Shown here piece after piece: positions 1-8,452 of a stretch of 64,000 bases of DNA; position 1 is the first letter of the stretch, and each line of letters begins with the position of its first letter. This stretch comes from Chitiniphilus eburneus. Its GTDB lineage: Bacteria > Pseudomonadota > Gammaproteobacteria > Burkholderiales > Chitinibacteraceae. Position numbers and translations under genes: made by a program. The notes below the pieces were generated by a model that saw only the letters and a program-made list of their open reading frames with translations, was not told where the DNA came from and searched no databases. The stretch is taken from positions 45,905 through 109,904 of the forward strand of contig NZ_SUMF01000010.1 in the NCBI RefSeq assembly GCF_005048205.1, written 5' to 3'.

Positions 1-292
1 GGCTCAGATAACGCACGCGGACCGGCAGCGATAGCGCCAGCGCGGTCAGCGCCCGATCGGTATCGGCCAGCGGAAACGCGCCGGAGACCCGCAAGCCAGC
101 GACCGCAGGATCGCATTGCACCAGCCCGCTGCGATAACGCCCCAACTCGGCCAGCACCTTGCCCAGCGGCCAGTCGTCCACGATCAGCGAGCCTTCCGCC
201 CAAGCCGCCAGGCTGGCGTTCCCGGCCTGCGGCGGCAGCGCGCGGTAGTGGCGGCTGAGTGCGTCGTCGTGCGGCAGGTCATGGTCGCTCAC
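1..292 (-). CDS. FecR-like anti-sigma/sensor fragment (partial, runs off window)
   Basis: A GTG start overlaps the sigma-factor stop as GTGA. The first ~24 residues (DALSRHYRALPPQ region) look like the start of a small RpoE-type anti-sigma protein. From about residue 27 the sequence becomes the C-terminal part of FecR proteins: AAWAEGSLIVDDWPLGKVL, then LRVSGAFPLADTDRAL and LPVRVRYLS. The usual DUF4880 and central FecR beta domain between them are missing. FecR proteins are inner-membrane regulators that hold or activate a partner ECF sigma factor, which fits the overlap with the sigma gene. The C-terminus lies outside the window. The join could be a real internal deletion, a natural short variant or an assembly error. 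Confidence 0.6.
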   Translation of the reverse strand, partial: MSDHDLPHDDALSRHYRALPPQAGNASLAAWAEGSLIVDDWPLGKVLAELGRYRSGLVQCDPAVAGLRVSGAFPLADTDRALTALALSLPVRVRYLS

Positions 293-849
293 AGCAGGTC
301 TCCCATGCAGGCTTTCAGCTTGGCGAGCGCATAGCGCACGCGGCTTTTGACGGTTTCGGCGGCGGCGCCGGTCAGTTGCGCGATCTCGGCCAGGCCGAGC
401 GCGTGTTCCTCCTTGAGCAGAAAGGCTTCACGCTGTTCGGGCGGCAGCGTGCCCAGGCAGTCGAGCAGGCGTGCGCCGGCCTGGCGGCCGGCCGCCAGCA
501 GATCGGGCGTCGGGCAACGGTCGGCCATTGCCTCGATCTCGCCCAGGTCGCTGTCCCAGCGGTGGCGCTTTTCGCGGCGGTGCCAGTCGATCAGGCGGCG
601 GTGCGCGGTTTCCAGCAGCCAGGTGCTGAAGCGCGCCCACGGCTGGTAGGCGCCGCGCTGGCGGATCACGGTGAGCCACACTTCCTGAAACAGCTCGTCG
701 CCCGCGGCGTCGCTGCCGGTCTCGCGGACCAGGAAGCGATACAGCCGCAGGCGATGACGGGCATAGAGCGCGTCGAACGCGGCGGTATCGCCATCGCGCC
801 AGGCCAGCATCAGGCCTTCGTCGCTGTGCGGATCGATATCGGTGGGCAT
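289..849 (-). CDS. ECF-type RNA polymerase sigma-70 factor
   Basis: About 186 residues, normal for a two-domain ECF sigma factor. The sigma-2 region runs from DEGLMLAWRDGDTAAFDALYARH through the core-binding segment DELFQEVWLTVIR; sigma-4 is the helix-turn-helix segment LPPEQREAFLLKEEHALGLAEIAQLTGAAAETVKSR, shown here only by its position in the last 60 residues. It would direct RNA polymerase to a small regulon, probably under control of the overlapping downstream FecR-like gene. Start chosen at ATG 849 (MPTDIDPHSDEG), the usual family N-terminus. An in-frame ATG at 900 would overlap the preceding VWA gene and cannot be excluded. Neither has a strong ribosome binding site, so translational coupling to the VWA gene is likely. 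Confidence 0.85.
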   Translation of the reverse strand: MPTDIDPHSDEGLMLAWRDGDTAAFDALYARHRLRLYRFLVRETGSDAAGDELFQEVWLTVIRQRGAYQPWARFSTWLLETAHRRLIDWHRREKRHRWDSDLGEIEAMADRCPTPDLLAAGRQAGARLLDCLGTLPPEQREAFLLKEEHALGLAEIAQLTGAAAETVKSRVRYALAKLKACMGDLL

Positions 850-892
850 GCCGCCACTGTATGGGGTGGCGGCGCCGACCGCGAGCCCCGCG

Positions 893-2587
893 TCATTCAT
901 TGGCGGCCGTCGGTGCGCGTGGCGTCAACGTTTCGGCCAGTGTCACCAGTTGTTCGAACTGGGCGCGATAGCCAAAGCGGTCCCCCCCTCGCGCGCCGGC
1001 GGCGATGCGGCGCACCGTGGCGTAGTCCAGCTCGTCCACATAGCGCCCGCCGCGCAGCAACTGGCCAAACCCGGCCACGGCGCTGGCGAAGCGGAAATCG
1101 GCGCTGGCGGCGGCAAAGCTGGCGCGCGCGTCGCGCTTGCGCAGCGGGATTTCCAGCAACTGGCTGGCGCCGCCGGCAGGGGCCTTGTAGCGCAGGCGCA
1201 GATGAGCCAGTTCGCCGGTCGGGGCGCCGCTGGTGGCGGGCTTGGCGTAGCGCAGCGGCTGAACCCGGCCGGCGCTGCCGGTGAAGGTGAGTTCATACAG
1301 CGCGGTGACGGTATGGCCCGCGCCCACGTCGCCGGCATCCACTTTATCGTTGGCGAAATCCTCGCGGCGCAGCGCGCGGTTTTCGTAGCCGATCAGACGG
1401 TATTCGGCGACTTCGGCCGGATTGAACTCCACCTGGATCTTCACATCCTTGGCGACGGTGGCCAGCGTGCTGGTCATTTCGTCCACCAGCACCTTGTGGC
1501 CCTCGTTCAGCGTGTCGATGTAGTGGTAGCTGCCGTTGCCCACATCGGCGATCTGCTCCATCAGCGCTTCGTGGTAGTTGCCGGTGCCGAAGCCCAGCGT
1601 GGTCAGCGATACGCCGCCGGTGCGTTCGCGTTCCACCAGTTGCTTCAGCGCGCGGACATCGGCCACGCCGACGTTGAAGTCGCCATCGGTGGCCAGCAGC
1701 ACGCGGTTGATGCCGCCTTCGATATAACCCTGGCGTGCCACCGCGTAGGCGAGGCGGATGCCCGATTCGCCGGCCGTGCTGCCCCCGGCGCGCAACTGGT
1801 CGATGGCGGCCAGGATCGCGGCGTGATCGCTGGTGGGCTGGAGCACCACGCCGCTGCTGCCGGCGTACACCACCAGCGCCACTTTGTCCTGCGTGCGCAA
1901 CTGCTTGACCAGCAACTTGAGCGAGGCCTGCAACAGCGGCAGCTTGTCGCGCGAATCCATCGATCCGGAGACATCCACCAGGAACACCAGGTTGGCCGGC
2001 GGCAGCGCCTGGCGTTGCACTTCCTGCGCCTTGATGCCGATGCGCAGCAGGTGCTTGCCGGTGCCCCACGGTGCCGGCGCGATCTCGGTCCGCACCGTGA
2101 ACGGCCGACCGTTGGCGGTATCCGGATAGTCGTAGGGGAAATAGTTGATCAGTTCCTCCACCCGCACCGCATCGGCTGGCGGCAACTGGCCTTGGTTCAG
2201 CATGCGCCGCACGTTGGCGTAGGCGCCGGTATCGACATCGATGGAGAAGGTCGATACCGGCGCCTCGGCCACCACCTTCACCGCGCCTTCGTCGATGGCG
2301 GCATAGCGCTCGCGATCCTCGGCGACGGGGTACGGTTGTGGCGCCGGCACGGTCGCCGGGCGATACAGGAATGACATTTCGGTCTGCTGGTTGCCCTGTA
2401 CCTTGGCCATGCTGTCGGCGGTGGTGGTTGGTGCCTCCAGCGCGACGACGGGCTGGGCGGGCGATGCGGCGACCGCCTCGTCGCGCTCGGGCACCTGGGC
2501 GGGCCTCGTGGCACTGTTGCCGGGTTCGGTGCTGCTGCATGCGGCCAGTGCAAGGGCGACGGCCAGGGAGATCAGGCGGGTTTTCAT
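893..2587 (-). CDS. von Willebrand factor type A domain lipoprotein (YfbK-like)
   Basis: 564 residues. The N-terminus is a lipoprotein signal with lipobox LALAAC (Cys 17), so it should be anchored in the periplasmic or outer-membrane leaflet. An N-terminal VWA-associated domain (FSIDVDTGAYANVRRML, about 114-130) precedes a VWA domain carrying an intact MIDAS metal site, DVSGSMD at 205-211. The C-terminal part (NPAEVAEYRLIGYENRAL onward) matches the DUF3520 region of YfbK-type proteins. Family members are predicted to bind ligands or proteins through the metal site; the precise role is unknown. It is followed at once by an ECF sigma / FecR-like pair, suggesting one cell-envelope regulatory operon. 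Confidence 0.87.
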   Translation of the reverse strand: MKTRLISLAVALALAACSSTEPGNSATRPAQVPERDEAVAASPAQPVVALEAPTTTADSMAKVQGNQQTEMSFLYRPATVPAPQPYPVAEDRERYAAIDEGAVKVVAEAPVSTFSIDVDTGAYANVRRMLNQGQLPPADAVRVEELINYFPYDYPDTANGRPFTVRTEIAPAPWGTGKHLLRIGIKAQEVQRQALPPANLVFLVDVSGSMDSRDKLPLLQASLKLLVKQLRTQDKVALVVYAGSSGVVLQPTSDHAAILAAIDQLRAGGSTAGESGIRLAYAVARQGYIEGGINRVLLATDGDFNVGVADVRALKQLVERERTGGVSLTTLGFGTGNYHEALMEQIADVGNGSYHYIDTLNEGHKVLVDEMTSTLATVAKDVKIQVEFNPAEVAEYRLIGYENRALRREDFANDKVDAGDVGAGHTVTALYELTFTGSAGRVQPLRYAKPATSGAPTGELAHLRLRYKAPAGGASQLLEIPLRKRDARASFAAASADFRFASAVAGFGQLLRGGRYVDELDYATVRRIAAGARGGDRFGYRAQFEQLVTLAETLTPRAPTAANE

Positions 2588-2738
2588 GATCGGACTCCGG
2601 GTGAAGATTGATCATGAAACGGCGCGAGGAGCGAATCGGGGTTAAGCACTGCTAAAAAAACCTGGCTGCATCGCGCGCCTGGCCGGCATCGCTGTGCCGG
2701 TGGGCATGCCCACCGTGCCGCACGGGGCGGCAAGGCGC

Positions 2739-2769
2739 AAAAAAGGGCGCGATCCATCGCGCCCTTTTT
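2739..2769. terminator. bidirectional intrinsic terminator
   Basis: A GGGCGCGA/TCGCGCCC stem with a CCA-type loop, flanked by A6 on the left and T5 on the right. It lies between the end of the GH5 gene and the start of the VWA gene, so it ends the minus-strand GH5 transcript. Confidence 0.85.
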
Positions 2770-2789
2770 CTTGTCGCCCGAAAGGCCGA

Positions 2790-4355
2790 TCAGCGATTGC
2801 GTATCGCGTTGCGCACGAATTCGCCCGCCGGTTTCAGGTTGCTGGCGCTCCAGTTACCGCTGGCGCAGGTGTTGCTCTTCCACACCGCCCCGGAACGGAA
2901 GTCGTCCGAGTAGTTCCAGTTGGTCCAGCTGATCTTCTTCTGCGCCAGGAAGTCCAGATACTTCTGGGTCATGGTGAAGTTGTTGGTGCCGTCGCCGCTG
3001 GCGGTCTGCGAGCCCCACTCGGTCACGAACACCGGTAGTTTCTCCGCGCCCTTTTTCAGCTCGTTCAGGTACTGGTCGCCGTGCGACGCCGCGTAGAAGT
3101 GGAAGGTGTACATGATGTTGGCGTAGCGCACCGGATCGTTGACGATATCGTCCACCGAGCGGCCGTCGGAAACACCGAACGAACCCCAGCCATGCGTGCC
3201 GATCAGGATCAGCGAATCGGGGTCGATGGCGCGGATCACCGGGATGATCTGCTCGCCATATTCGCGGATGCGGGTCCAGCTCACGTTGTTCGGCTCGTTG
3301 GCCACGTCGTAGATGATGTTCTTCTGGTTGCCGTACTTCTGCGCGATATGGGTGAAGAAAGTCTTGGCGCGCGCCAGGTTGTAGTTGGGATCGCCCGGAT
3401 CGAGCTGGTGCCAGTCCACCAGCGCGTACATGCCGCGTTCGGTGGCCTCGTCGATCAGCTTGTCCACCTGCGCGGTGAAGCCGGCCGGGTTGCTCTCGTA
3501 ACCGCCTTCCTGCACGTAGAGCGAGATGCGCAGCACGTCGGCCTTCCAGTCGTTGGCCAGCGCGTCCAGCGAACCTTCGGTCAGGCAACTGCCCCAGCCG
3601 TACCACTGGATGCCGTGCGTGCTCATGCCGCGCAACTGCACCGCCTCATTGCGCTCGTTGCACAGGTTCAGGTTGTTGGCGCAGACCTTGAGCTGGCCGT
3701 TGCGATCCACCGGCGTGCCGCTCGGGGCCGGTGTCGGCGTCGGATTGGGGGTCGGGGTCGGCGTGACGACCGGTGTGGGCGTCGGCGTGGGGTTGGCCGT
3801 TGGCGTCGGGGTCGGCACCGGGGTGGCGCCGCCGCAATTGCCCAGGCTCTTCCACACGCCCCAGTCGCCCGATTGCGCCGGATTGTCGCCCTGGGTCCAC
3901 CATTTGGCCTCGTAGTTGACGCCGTTGTGCGTCACGCGCTGGCCGCCGGTATAGACCCCGCCGCTGGTCCATGCCTGATAGCAGGTGGCGGGCGCGGGGG
4001 TTGGCGTGGCATTGGGGGTTGGCGTGGGCGCGCGGGTCGGCGTCGGGGCCTGGGTCGGCGTGGGAACCGGGGTGGCGGTCGGCGTCGGGGTGGGCGTTCC
4101 GCTGGCCGGGCCAATGTCCTGCCACAGCGTCGGGGTGGCGGCTGGATTCCAGTTGGCGCCGGCATAGGCGGTATGGGTGACCAGTGCGCGATAGTCGCGG
4201 CCGCTGTAGCTGACCACGGCGCCCGCGCTATAGGTGCTGCCTTCCTGCCAGGCCGGGGCGGACCAGGCGCTGGGGCTGGTGGCCAGGCCACCGAGGCCGA
4301 TCAGGAGCGCGGCGCACAACTGTGTGGCGCGCATCCGGGTGGACTGCTTGTTCAT
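2790..4355 (-). CDS. Secreted GH5 glycoside hydrolase (endoglucanase type) with two CBM5/12 chitin-binding modules
   Basis: 521 residues from the ATG preceded by GAGGAGCATCAC. A Sec signal (1-33) is followed by a first CBM5/12 module (about 35-82, aromatic residues W36, Y42, W79), a (PT)n linker (88-122), a second CBM5/12 (125-174, with the WT/Y..G..V..NG..Y.A.WWTQG pattern), a second (PT)n linker and a GH5 catalytic domain (about 222-519). Both GH5 glutamates are visible: acid/base in VANEPNN (E354) and nucleophile in VTEWG (E446). GH5 enzymes of this type cut beta-1,4-glucan or mannan. Chitin-type binding modules may target it to mixed polymers, or these modules may bind cellulose. Upstream in-frame codons are not supported by any ribosome site. 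Confidence 0.92.
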   Translation of the reverse strand: MNKQSTRMRATQLCAALLIGLGGLATSPSAWSAPAWQEGSTYSAGAVVSYSGRDYRALVTHTAYAGANWNPAATPTLWQDIGPASGTPTPTPTATPVPTPTQAPTPTRAPTPTPNATPTPAPATCYQAWTSGGVYTGGQRVTHNGVNYEAKWWTQGDNPAQSGDWGVWKSLGNCGGATPVPTPTPTANPTPTPTPVVTPTPTPNPTPTPAPSGTPVDRNGQLKVCANNLNLCNERNEAVQLRGMSTHGIQWYGWGSCLTEGSLDALANDWKADVLRISLYVQEGGYESNPAGFTAQVDKLIDEATERGMYALVDWHQLDPGDPNYNLARAKTFFTHIAQKYGNQKNIIYDVANEPNNVSWTRIREYGEQIIPVIRAIDPDSLILIGTHGWGSFGVSDGRSVDDIVNDPVRYANIMYTFHFYAASHGDQYLNELKKGAEKLPVFVTEWGSQTASGDGTNNFTMTQKYLDFLAQKKISWTNWNYSDDFRSGAVWKSNTCASGNWSASNLKPAGEFVRNAIRNR

Positions 4356-4710
4356 GTGATGCTCCTCATCCTCTGATCTTGGTATCGACCGGCGGGCGGA
4401 CGGGGGAGGGCGCCGCGTCGCCGGTCGGGTGCGGCCATCATCGGCAGCGCGATGGCCCGCCCGCAACGGGGGCACGCCACCCGTTTCACGGTGACACAAC
4501 AAAATTCGTTTTAAATCAAATACATGGCTTGCCGGGGCCGGCGGGGGCTTTTCACGGATGACGCCATGATGGCGCCCTGGGTTTTGCGATGAAAAGCCAT
4601 TGCGGATCAGTGGCTTGCGCCGGTCCGCCCGTTGCCACCGGTCGCCGGCTTGCATTGTCCGCGCCAGCCAAGCTACGCTTGGCGACCGTACATTCAACGT
4701 AGGACCTGTC
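4356..4710. other. intergenic region between divergent GH5 and LOG genes
   Basis: 355 bases with no convincing gene. An AT-rich patch at 4499-4526 contains, on the minus strand, TTGATT and a poor -10, a weak candidate GH5 promoter. A GGCGCCATCATGGCGTC partial palindrome lies near 4560-4576. The last ~25 bases hold the ribosome site of the LOG gene. Confidence 0.4.
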
Positions 4711-5430
4711 TTGATCAATCCCAACAACAAGCCCATCGGGGTAGTGGACGACGATGAAGCGCTGCGCATCGTTTCGGATGCGGTGCTCAAGCTTTGGGAT
4801 ACGGTCGACGATCTATCGCGTCTGCGCCCGGCGCATACCGAGCATTACCACGTCACGATCTTTGGCTCGGCCCGTATCCAGGACCACACGCCGGCGTATC
4901 AGTCGGTGAAATACCTGGCCGCCGAGCTGGCCGCCATGGGATGCCGCATCGTCACCGGCGGTGGCCCGGGGCTGATGCAGGCCGCCAACGAAGGCGCCGC
5001 CCAGGCCGCGCCGGATAATCCGGAAGCGTCGGTCGGCATCCGGATCGATCTGGATTTCGAACAGAGCGTGAACGACTTCGTGGGGCGCACCTACGAACAC
5101 AAGACCTTCTTCTCGCGCCTGCACCACTTCGTGCAGCGTTCCAACGCCTTCATCGTCACCCCGGGCGGGATCGGCACGCTGTTGGAACTGTCGCTGGTGT
5201 GGCAGTTGCTGCAAGTGCGCAAGCTGTACGATACGCCGCTGATCCTGGTGGGCGACATGTGGCACGAGCTGCTCGACTGGGCCAAGCGCACCATGGTCGA
5301 ATCCGGCTCGGCGCTTGCCAGCCCGATCGACATGCAGATTCCCATCGTGGTGGATACGGTCGAGGATGCGGTGCACCTGATCCGCGAGCATCACGCGCGC
5401 TGGATCGCCGACGGCAAGGCGCTGGGCTGA
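4711..5430 (+). CDS. LOG family protein (Rossmann-fold nucleoside 5'-monophosphate phosphoribohydrolase type)
   Basis: 239 residues from a TTG start preceded by GTAGGACCTGTC; an upstream ATG at 4600 would add an unlikely basic, low-complexity leader. The LOG motifs are present: TGGGPGLMQAANEGA and PGGIGTLLEL, with the conserved arginine/lysine segment between them. LOG-type proteins release the base from nucleoside monophosphates (cytokinin-activating enzymes in plants) or act as PpnN-like nucleosidases. The 239-residue length and N-terminal DDDEALRIVSDAVLKLWD extension fit the larger bacterial subgroup. Located in the cytoplasm; apparently transcribed alone. Confidence 0.85.
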   Translation: MINPNNKPIGVVDDDEALRIVSDAVLKLWDTVDDLSRLRPAHTEHYHVTIFGSARIQDHTPAYQSVKYLAAELAAMGCRIVTGGGPGLMQAANEGAAQAAPDNPEASVGIRIDLDFEQSVNDFVGRTYEHKTFFSRLHHFVQRSNAFIVTPGGIGTLLELSLVWQLLQVRKLYDTPLILVGDMWHELLDWAKRTMVESGSALASPIDMQIPIVVDTVEDAVHLIREHHARWIADGKALG

Positions 5431-5539
5431 GTGGCTAGCAAAACCCTTCTGGCTGCGTCGCGCTCACTTGCCGTACGTCTTGTACTGTCTGCGTTTCGCG
5501 CTCCTTGCCAGAACCGCTACGCTGGGTTTTGTTAGCCAC
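5431..5539. repeat. 109-bp inverted-repeat element (family C, MITE/REP-like)
   Basis: The ends GTGGCTAGCAAAACCC (5431-5446) and GGGTTTTGTTAGCCAC (5524-5539) are inverted repeats matching at 15 of 16 positions. The interior has a second nested similarity (TTCTGGC...GCCAGAA). It starts one base after the LOG stop codon and has no coding capacity. Only one full copy is seen in this window. Confidence 0.6.
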
Positions 5540-5626
5540 TTCGGCTGCGATTTGCGGATCACCTCGATGAAAGCGGGTCGGCCTTGGTCGCCCCGCTTTG
5601 TTTTGTCCCGACCATCCACCAAGCCC

Positions 5627-6409
5627 TCACGGCGCCGGATCGACCTTGACCCACACGGTATAGCCACTGCTGCTGGTGCCGCTGCCCGATGTCGTGCCCT
5701 GGTTGCTGCCGGCGCGGGCGATGGTCGATTGGCCCACCGGCAGCCACTCGCCCAGTTGGCCGCGCACCTCGCCGTAGACGCTGTGCTCGCTGATGCTGCC
5801 GTCCGGCTCGAAACGGCTGCTTTCGGGATACAGGCGCAACAGCACCTGGTTGTTGCCGACCACGCGCGGCTCGGCCCAGAAGCCGGTGCCCGCGCCGACC
5901 CAGGTGCCGCCGGCCAGGACAATGCTGTAGCCGGGACGGTAGCCGAAGCCGATGGAAGGATAGAAGCGCTCGCTGCCGAGGCGCACGAAAGCGTGCTGGC
6001 CGTCGAGCACCCGCACGCTCTGGGTGGCGACGGTATCGTTGCGGCTACCGCCGCCGAACAGGCGGATGCCGATGCCGAAGCCCCGGTTGGAAATGCCCAC
6101 GCCGTCCAGTGCCAGCGTGCTTCCGCTACGGCTTTCGCCTTCGCGCTGTTCCACGGTCACGGTCAGGTTGCGCGCCGGCAGGTCGATGCGGGCCAGCAGG
6201 TCCAGTACCTGCTGGTAGGTGGCGGTATCCGGGCTGCGCACGATGAGCTGGCTGTTCATCGGCTGGAACGATGCGGTGGGGATCGCACCGCGCAATACCG
6301 GCGCCAGGTCCTCGGCGGTGCGGTGCTGGAGGGGAACCACGTCCAGGCGCTCGGCCAGCGCGAAGCCGGTGGCGAGGGCGAACAGGCAACAGGCGAGCAG
6401 ACGTTTCAT
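5627..6409 (-). CDS. Exported secretin-like (NolW/N-domain) protein
   Basis: 260 residues from the ATG preceded by GGAGCACTGTC. Signal peptide MKRLLACCLFALATGFALA, then a secretin N-domain-like segment (LDVVPLQHRTAEDLAPVLRG and QLIVRSPDTATYQQVLDLLARID), which resembles the short domains stacked in front of type II/III secretion pores. The rest (about 90-260) is glycine-rich and beta-like with no pore-forming secretin core, so it is not a full secretin. It may be an envelope protein that borrowed the domain. It is followed by nothing on the same strand and lies downstream of ispF. Confidence 0.7.
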   Translation of the reverse strand: MKRLLACCLFALATGFALAERLDVVPLQHRTAEDLAPVLRGAIPTASFQPMNSQLIVRSPDTATYQQVLDLLARIDLPARNLTVTVEQREGESRSGSTLALDGVGISNRGFGIGIRLFGGGSRNDTVATQSVRVLDGQHAFVRLGSERFYPSIGFGYRPGYSIVLAGGTWVGAGTGFWAEPRVVGNNQVLLRLYPESSRFEPDGSISEHSVYGEVRGQLGEWLPVGQSTIARAGSNQGTTSGSGTSSSGYTVWVKVDPAP

Positions 6410-6529
6410 GACAGTGCTCCGGCTGGGGCTGGTTCTTCCAGCATATGCCCGATGGGCCATGCGAAACAGCCGGGAGTTCCCGGGGCGTGTCCGCCGCCAC
6501 CCCGCCGCCCAGCTTGGCCCGTACCGGCG

Positions 6530-7003
6530 TCAGCGTGGCAGCAGCAGGGCCACCGCCTGGGCTTCCACCGCCTCGGAGGCGCCGACCGGCCCCAGCTTCT
6601 CGTAGGTCTTGGCCTTGACGTTGACACAGCCGGGGGCGATGCCCAGGTCGGCCGCCAGGTTGGCGACCATGGCCGGGATATGCGGCGCCATCTTGGGCTG
6701 CTGGATCAGGATCGACGCATCGACGTTGCCGACGCGCCAGCCGGCCTCGTGCACGCGGCGCACCGCTTCACGCAGCAGCACGCGGCTGTCGGCGCCCTTG
6801 AACTCGACCGCGGTGTCCGGGAAGTGCCGGCCGATGTCGCCCAGCCCCGCGCCGCCCAGGACAGCATCGGTCACCGCGTGCAGCAGCGCGTCGGCGTCCG
6901 AGTGGCCGAGCAGGCCGCGCTCGAAGGGAATGGTCACGCCGCCCAGGATCAGCGGGCGTCCTTCCACCAACCGGTGCACATCCCAGCCTTGTCCGATTCT
7001 CAT
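6530..7003 (-). CDS. ispF: 2-C-methyl-D-erythritol 2,4-cyclodiphosphate synthase
   Basis: 157 residues, the normal IspF length. It converts CDP-methylerythritol 2-phosphate to the cyclic diphosphate in the MEP isoprenoid pathway. The metal-binding residues of the family are visible in GWDVHRL (Asp8, His10) and [17 protein letters not shown] (His42), and the C-terminal [17 protein letters not shown] is typical. Its ATG overlaps the msrC stop as ATGA, so the two are translationally coupled. ispD lies a little further upstream on the same strand, so both MEP genes are close but split by msrC. Confidence 0.96.
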   Translation of the reverse strand: MRIGQGWDVHRLVEGRPLILGGVTIPFERGLLGHSDADALLHAVTDAVLGGAGLGDIGRHFPDTAVEFKGADSRVLLREAVRRVHEAGWRVGNVDASILIQQPKMAPHIPAMVANLAADLGIAPGCVNVKAKTYEKLGPVGASEAVEAQAVALLLPR

Positions 7004-7485
7004 ACGATATCTCTCATCAGCAATGTCGCCACGGCTTCCAGTTGCGCCGCATCCACCGTGTCGAACGCGGCGGGCAGGTGGTGATCCACGTCCAGCACGC
7101 CGACCACGCGGCCGGCGCGGTCGCGCAAGGGCACCACGATCTCGGCGCGCGCGGCCGAAGAACAGGCGATGTGCCCGGGAAAAGCATCCACGTCCGGCAC
7201 CACCAGCGTCTCGTTGCGCGCCCAGGCGGCGCCGCACACGCCCTTGCCGTGGGCGATGCGGGTGCAGGCGATGGGGCCCTGGAACGGGCCCAGCACCAGT
7301 TCGTCATCGACCACGCGATAGAAGCCCACCCACAGCCAGCCGAAAGTGGCGGCCAGCGCGGCGGCGGTATTGGCCATGCGGGCGATCGGGTCGGGCTCGC
7401 CGGCCAGCAACGCGTCCAGTTGCGGCAACAGCGCGCGGTAGCGGTCGCCCTTGTCGCCGTCGGCGATGTCCAGGTGTTCGGCCAT
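7000..7485 (-). CDS. msrC: Free methionine-(R)-sulfoxide reductase, GAF-domain type
   Basis: 161 residues forming a single GAF domain. The three cysteines used in catalysis by the fRMsr family are at ACTRI, GVCG and HIACS, spaced as in YebR/MsrC. The enzyme reduces free methionine-R-sulfoxide with thioredoxin. It overlaps ispF by four bases (ATGA) and is separated from ispD by about 160 bases, so an oxidative-repair gene is inserted in an isoprenoid gene cluster. Cytoplasmic. Confidence 0.92.
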   Translation of the reverse strand: MAEHLDIADGDKGDRYRALLPQLDALLAGEPDPIARMANTAAALAATFGWLWVGFYRVVDDELVLGPFQGPIACTRIAHGKGVCGAAWARNETLVVPDVDAFPGHIACSSAARAEIVVPLRDRAGRVVGVLDVDHHLPAAFDTVDAAQLEAVATLLMRDIV

Positions 7486-7642
7486 CAGCGCGGGGGCAAC
7501 GTCTTTTCAGAACAGCATTCGCGGCAGTGCCACGGGGGAAAACGGTCATCCACTGCCTTGTGCTCCTTGGTCGGCGCGCATCCATGCCTGGGGCCTTGCC
7601 GTTTCCGGCCTGGCGCCGCAGCGAAAGACGTTGAACAGGCGC

Positions 7643-8452
7643 TCAGTCCTGCCGCTCGGCATGCGCCGCCAGGATCAGGCTGGCCAGGCGCAGGTCCTGC
7701 GGATAGGTCACCTTGATGTTCCACGGGCTGCCCATCACCAGCGCGGGCGCATGGCCCAGTCGTTCCAGCGCGCTGGCCTCGTCGGTGATGTCGGGGCCGG
7801 TGCTGGCGGCCAGCGCATCGGCCAGGGCATGCAGGCGGAACATCTGCGGCGTCTGCGCCTGCCACAGCCCGGCGCGTGGCTGGGTGTGGGCGATCCGCTC
7901 GCCCGGCCGCGCGGCCTTGAGCGTGTCGGCCACCGGCACGGCGAGAATGCCGCCGACCGGGTCGTTGTCCAGCCGGGCGATCATGCCGGACACCAGCGCG
8001 GGATCGATGCACGGGCGCGCGGCATCGTGCACCAGCACCCAGGGGCCGTCCTGCGACAACGTGGCCACCGGGGCGGGGTCGCGGGGTACGGCGTCGAGCG
8101 TGATGCTGATCGAGATGCGATCCAGCCGGCGCGCCGGGGCGGGCGCCGGTTCGCCGCTGGCGGGGTAATCGGCGCGCAGCGCTTCCAGGCCGTTGAGCAC
8201 GCTGTGGGCGCGGGTATCGCCGCCGACGCGCAACACCCGCAGGCGGTCGAAACCGGACCAATCGTACTGATCCCACTGCGTATCGTCCGGCGACAGCACC
8301 ACCACGATGCGCTCCAGCTCCGGCACGGCGTGCAGCGCACGCAGGGTATGCCAGATCAGCGGGCGGTCGGCGAGCGGCAGGTACTGCTTGGGCTGGCCGC
8401 CGCCCATGCGGCTGCCGTTGCCGGCGGCGGGAACGAGGGCGATGGCGCTCAT
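7643..8452 (-). CDS. ispD: 2-C-methyl-D-erythritol 4-phosphate cytidylyltransferase
   Basis: 269 residues, about 35 longer than the usual IspD. It couples methylerythritol phosphate to CTP in the MEP pathway. The nucleotide-binding loop VPAAGNGSRMGGGQPKQYLPL and the VHDAARPC motif are intact, and the C-terminal TDEASALE and WNIKVTYPQDL segments are standard. The extra length lies between VLNGLEALRADYP and GPWVLVHDAARPC, a proline/alanine-rich insert followed by a beta-strand-like SISITLDAVPRD segment. Its ATG overlaps the dnaQ stop as ATGA, so the two are coupled. Confidence 0.95.
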   Translation of the reverse strand: MSAIALVPAAGNGSRMGGGQPKQYLPLADRPLIWHTLRALHAVPELERIVVVLSPDDTQWDQYDWSGFDRLRVLRVGGDTRAHSVLNGLEALRADYPASGEPAPAPARRLDRISISITLDAVPRDPAPVATLSQDGPWVLVHDAARPCIDPALVSGMIARLDNDPVGGILAVPVADTLKAARPGERIAHTQPRAGLWQAQTPQMFRLHALADALAASTGPDITDEASALERLGHAPALVMGSPWNIKVTYPQDLRLASLILAAHAERQD

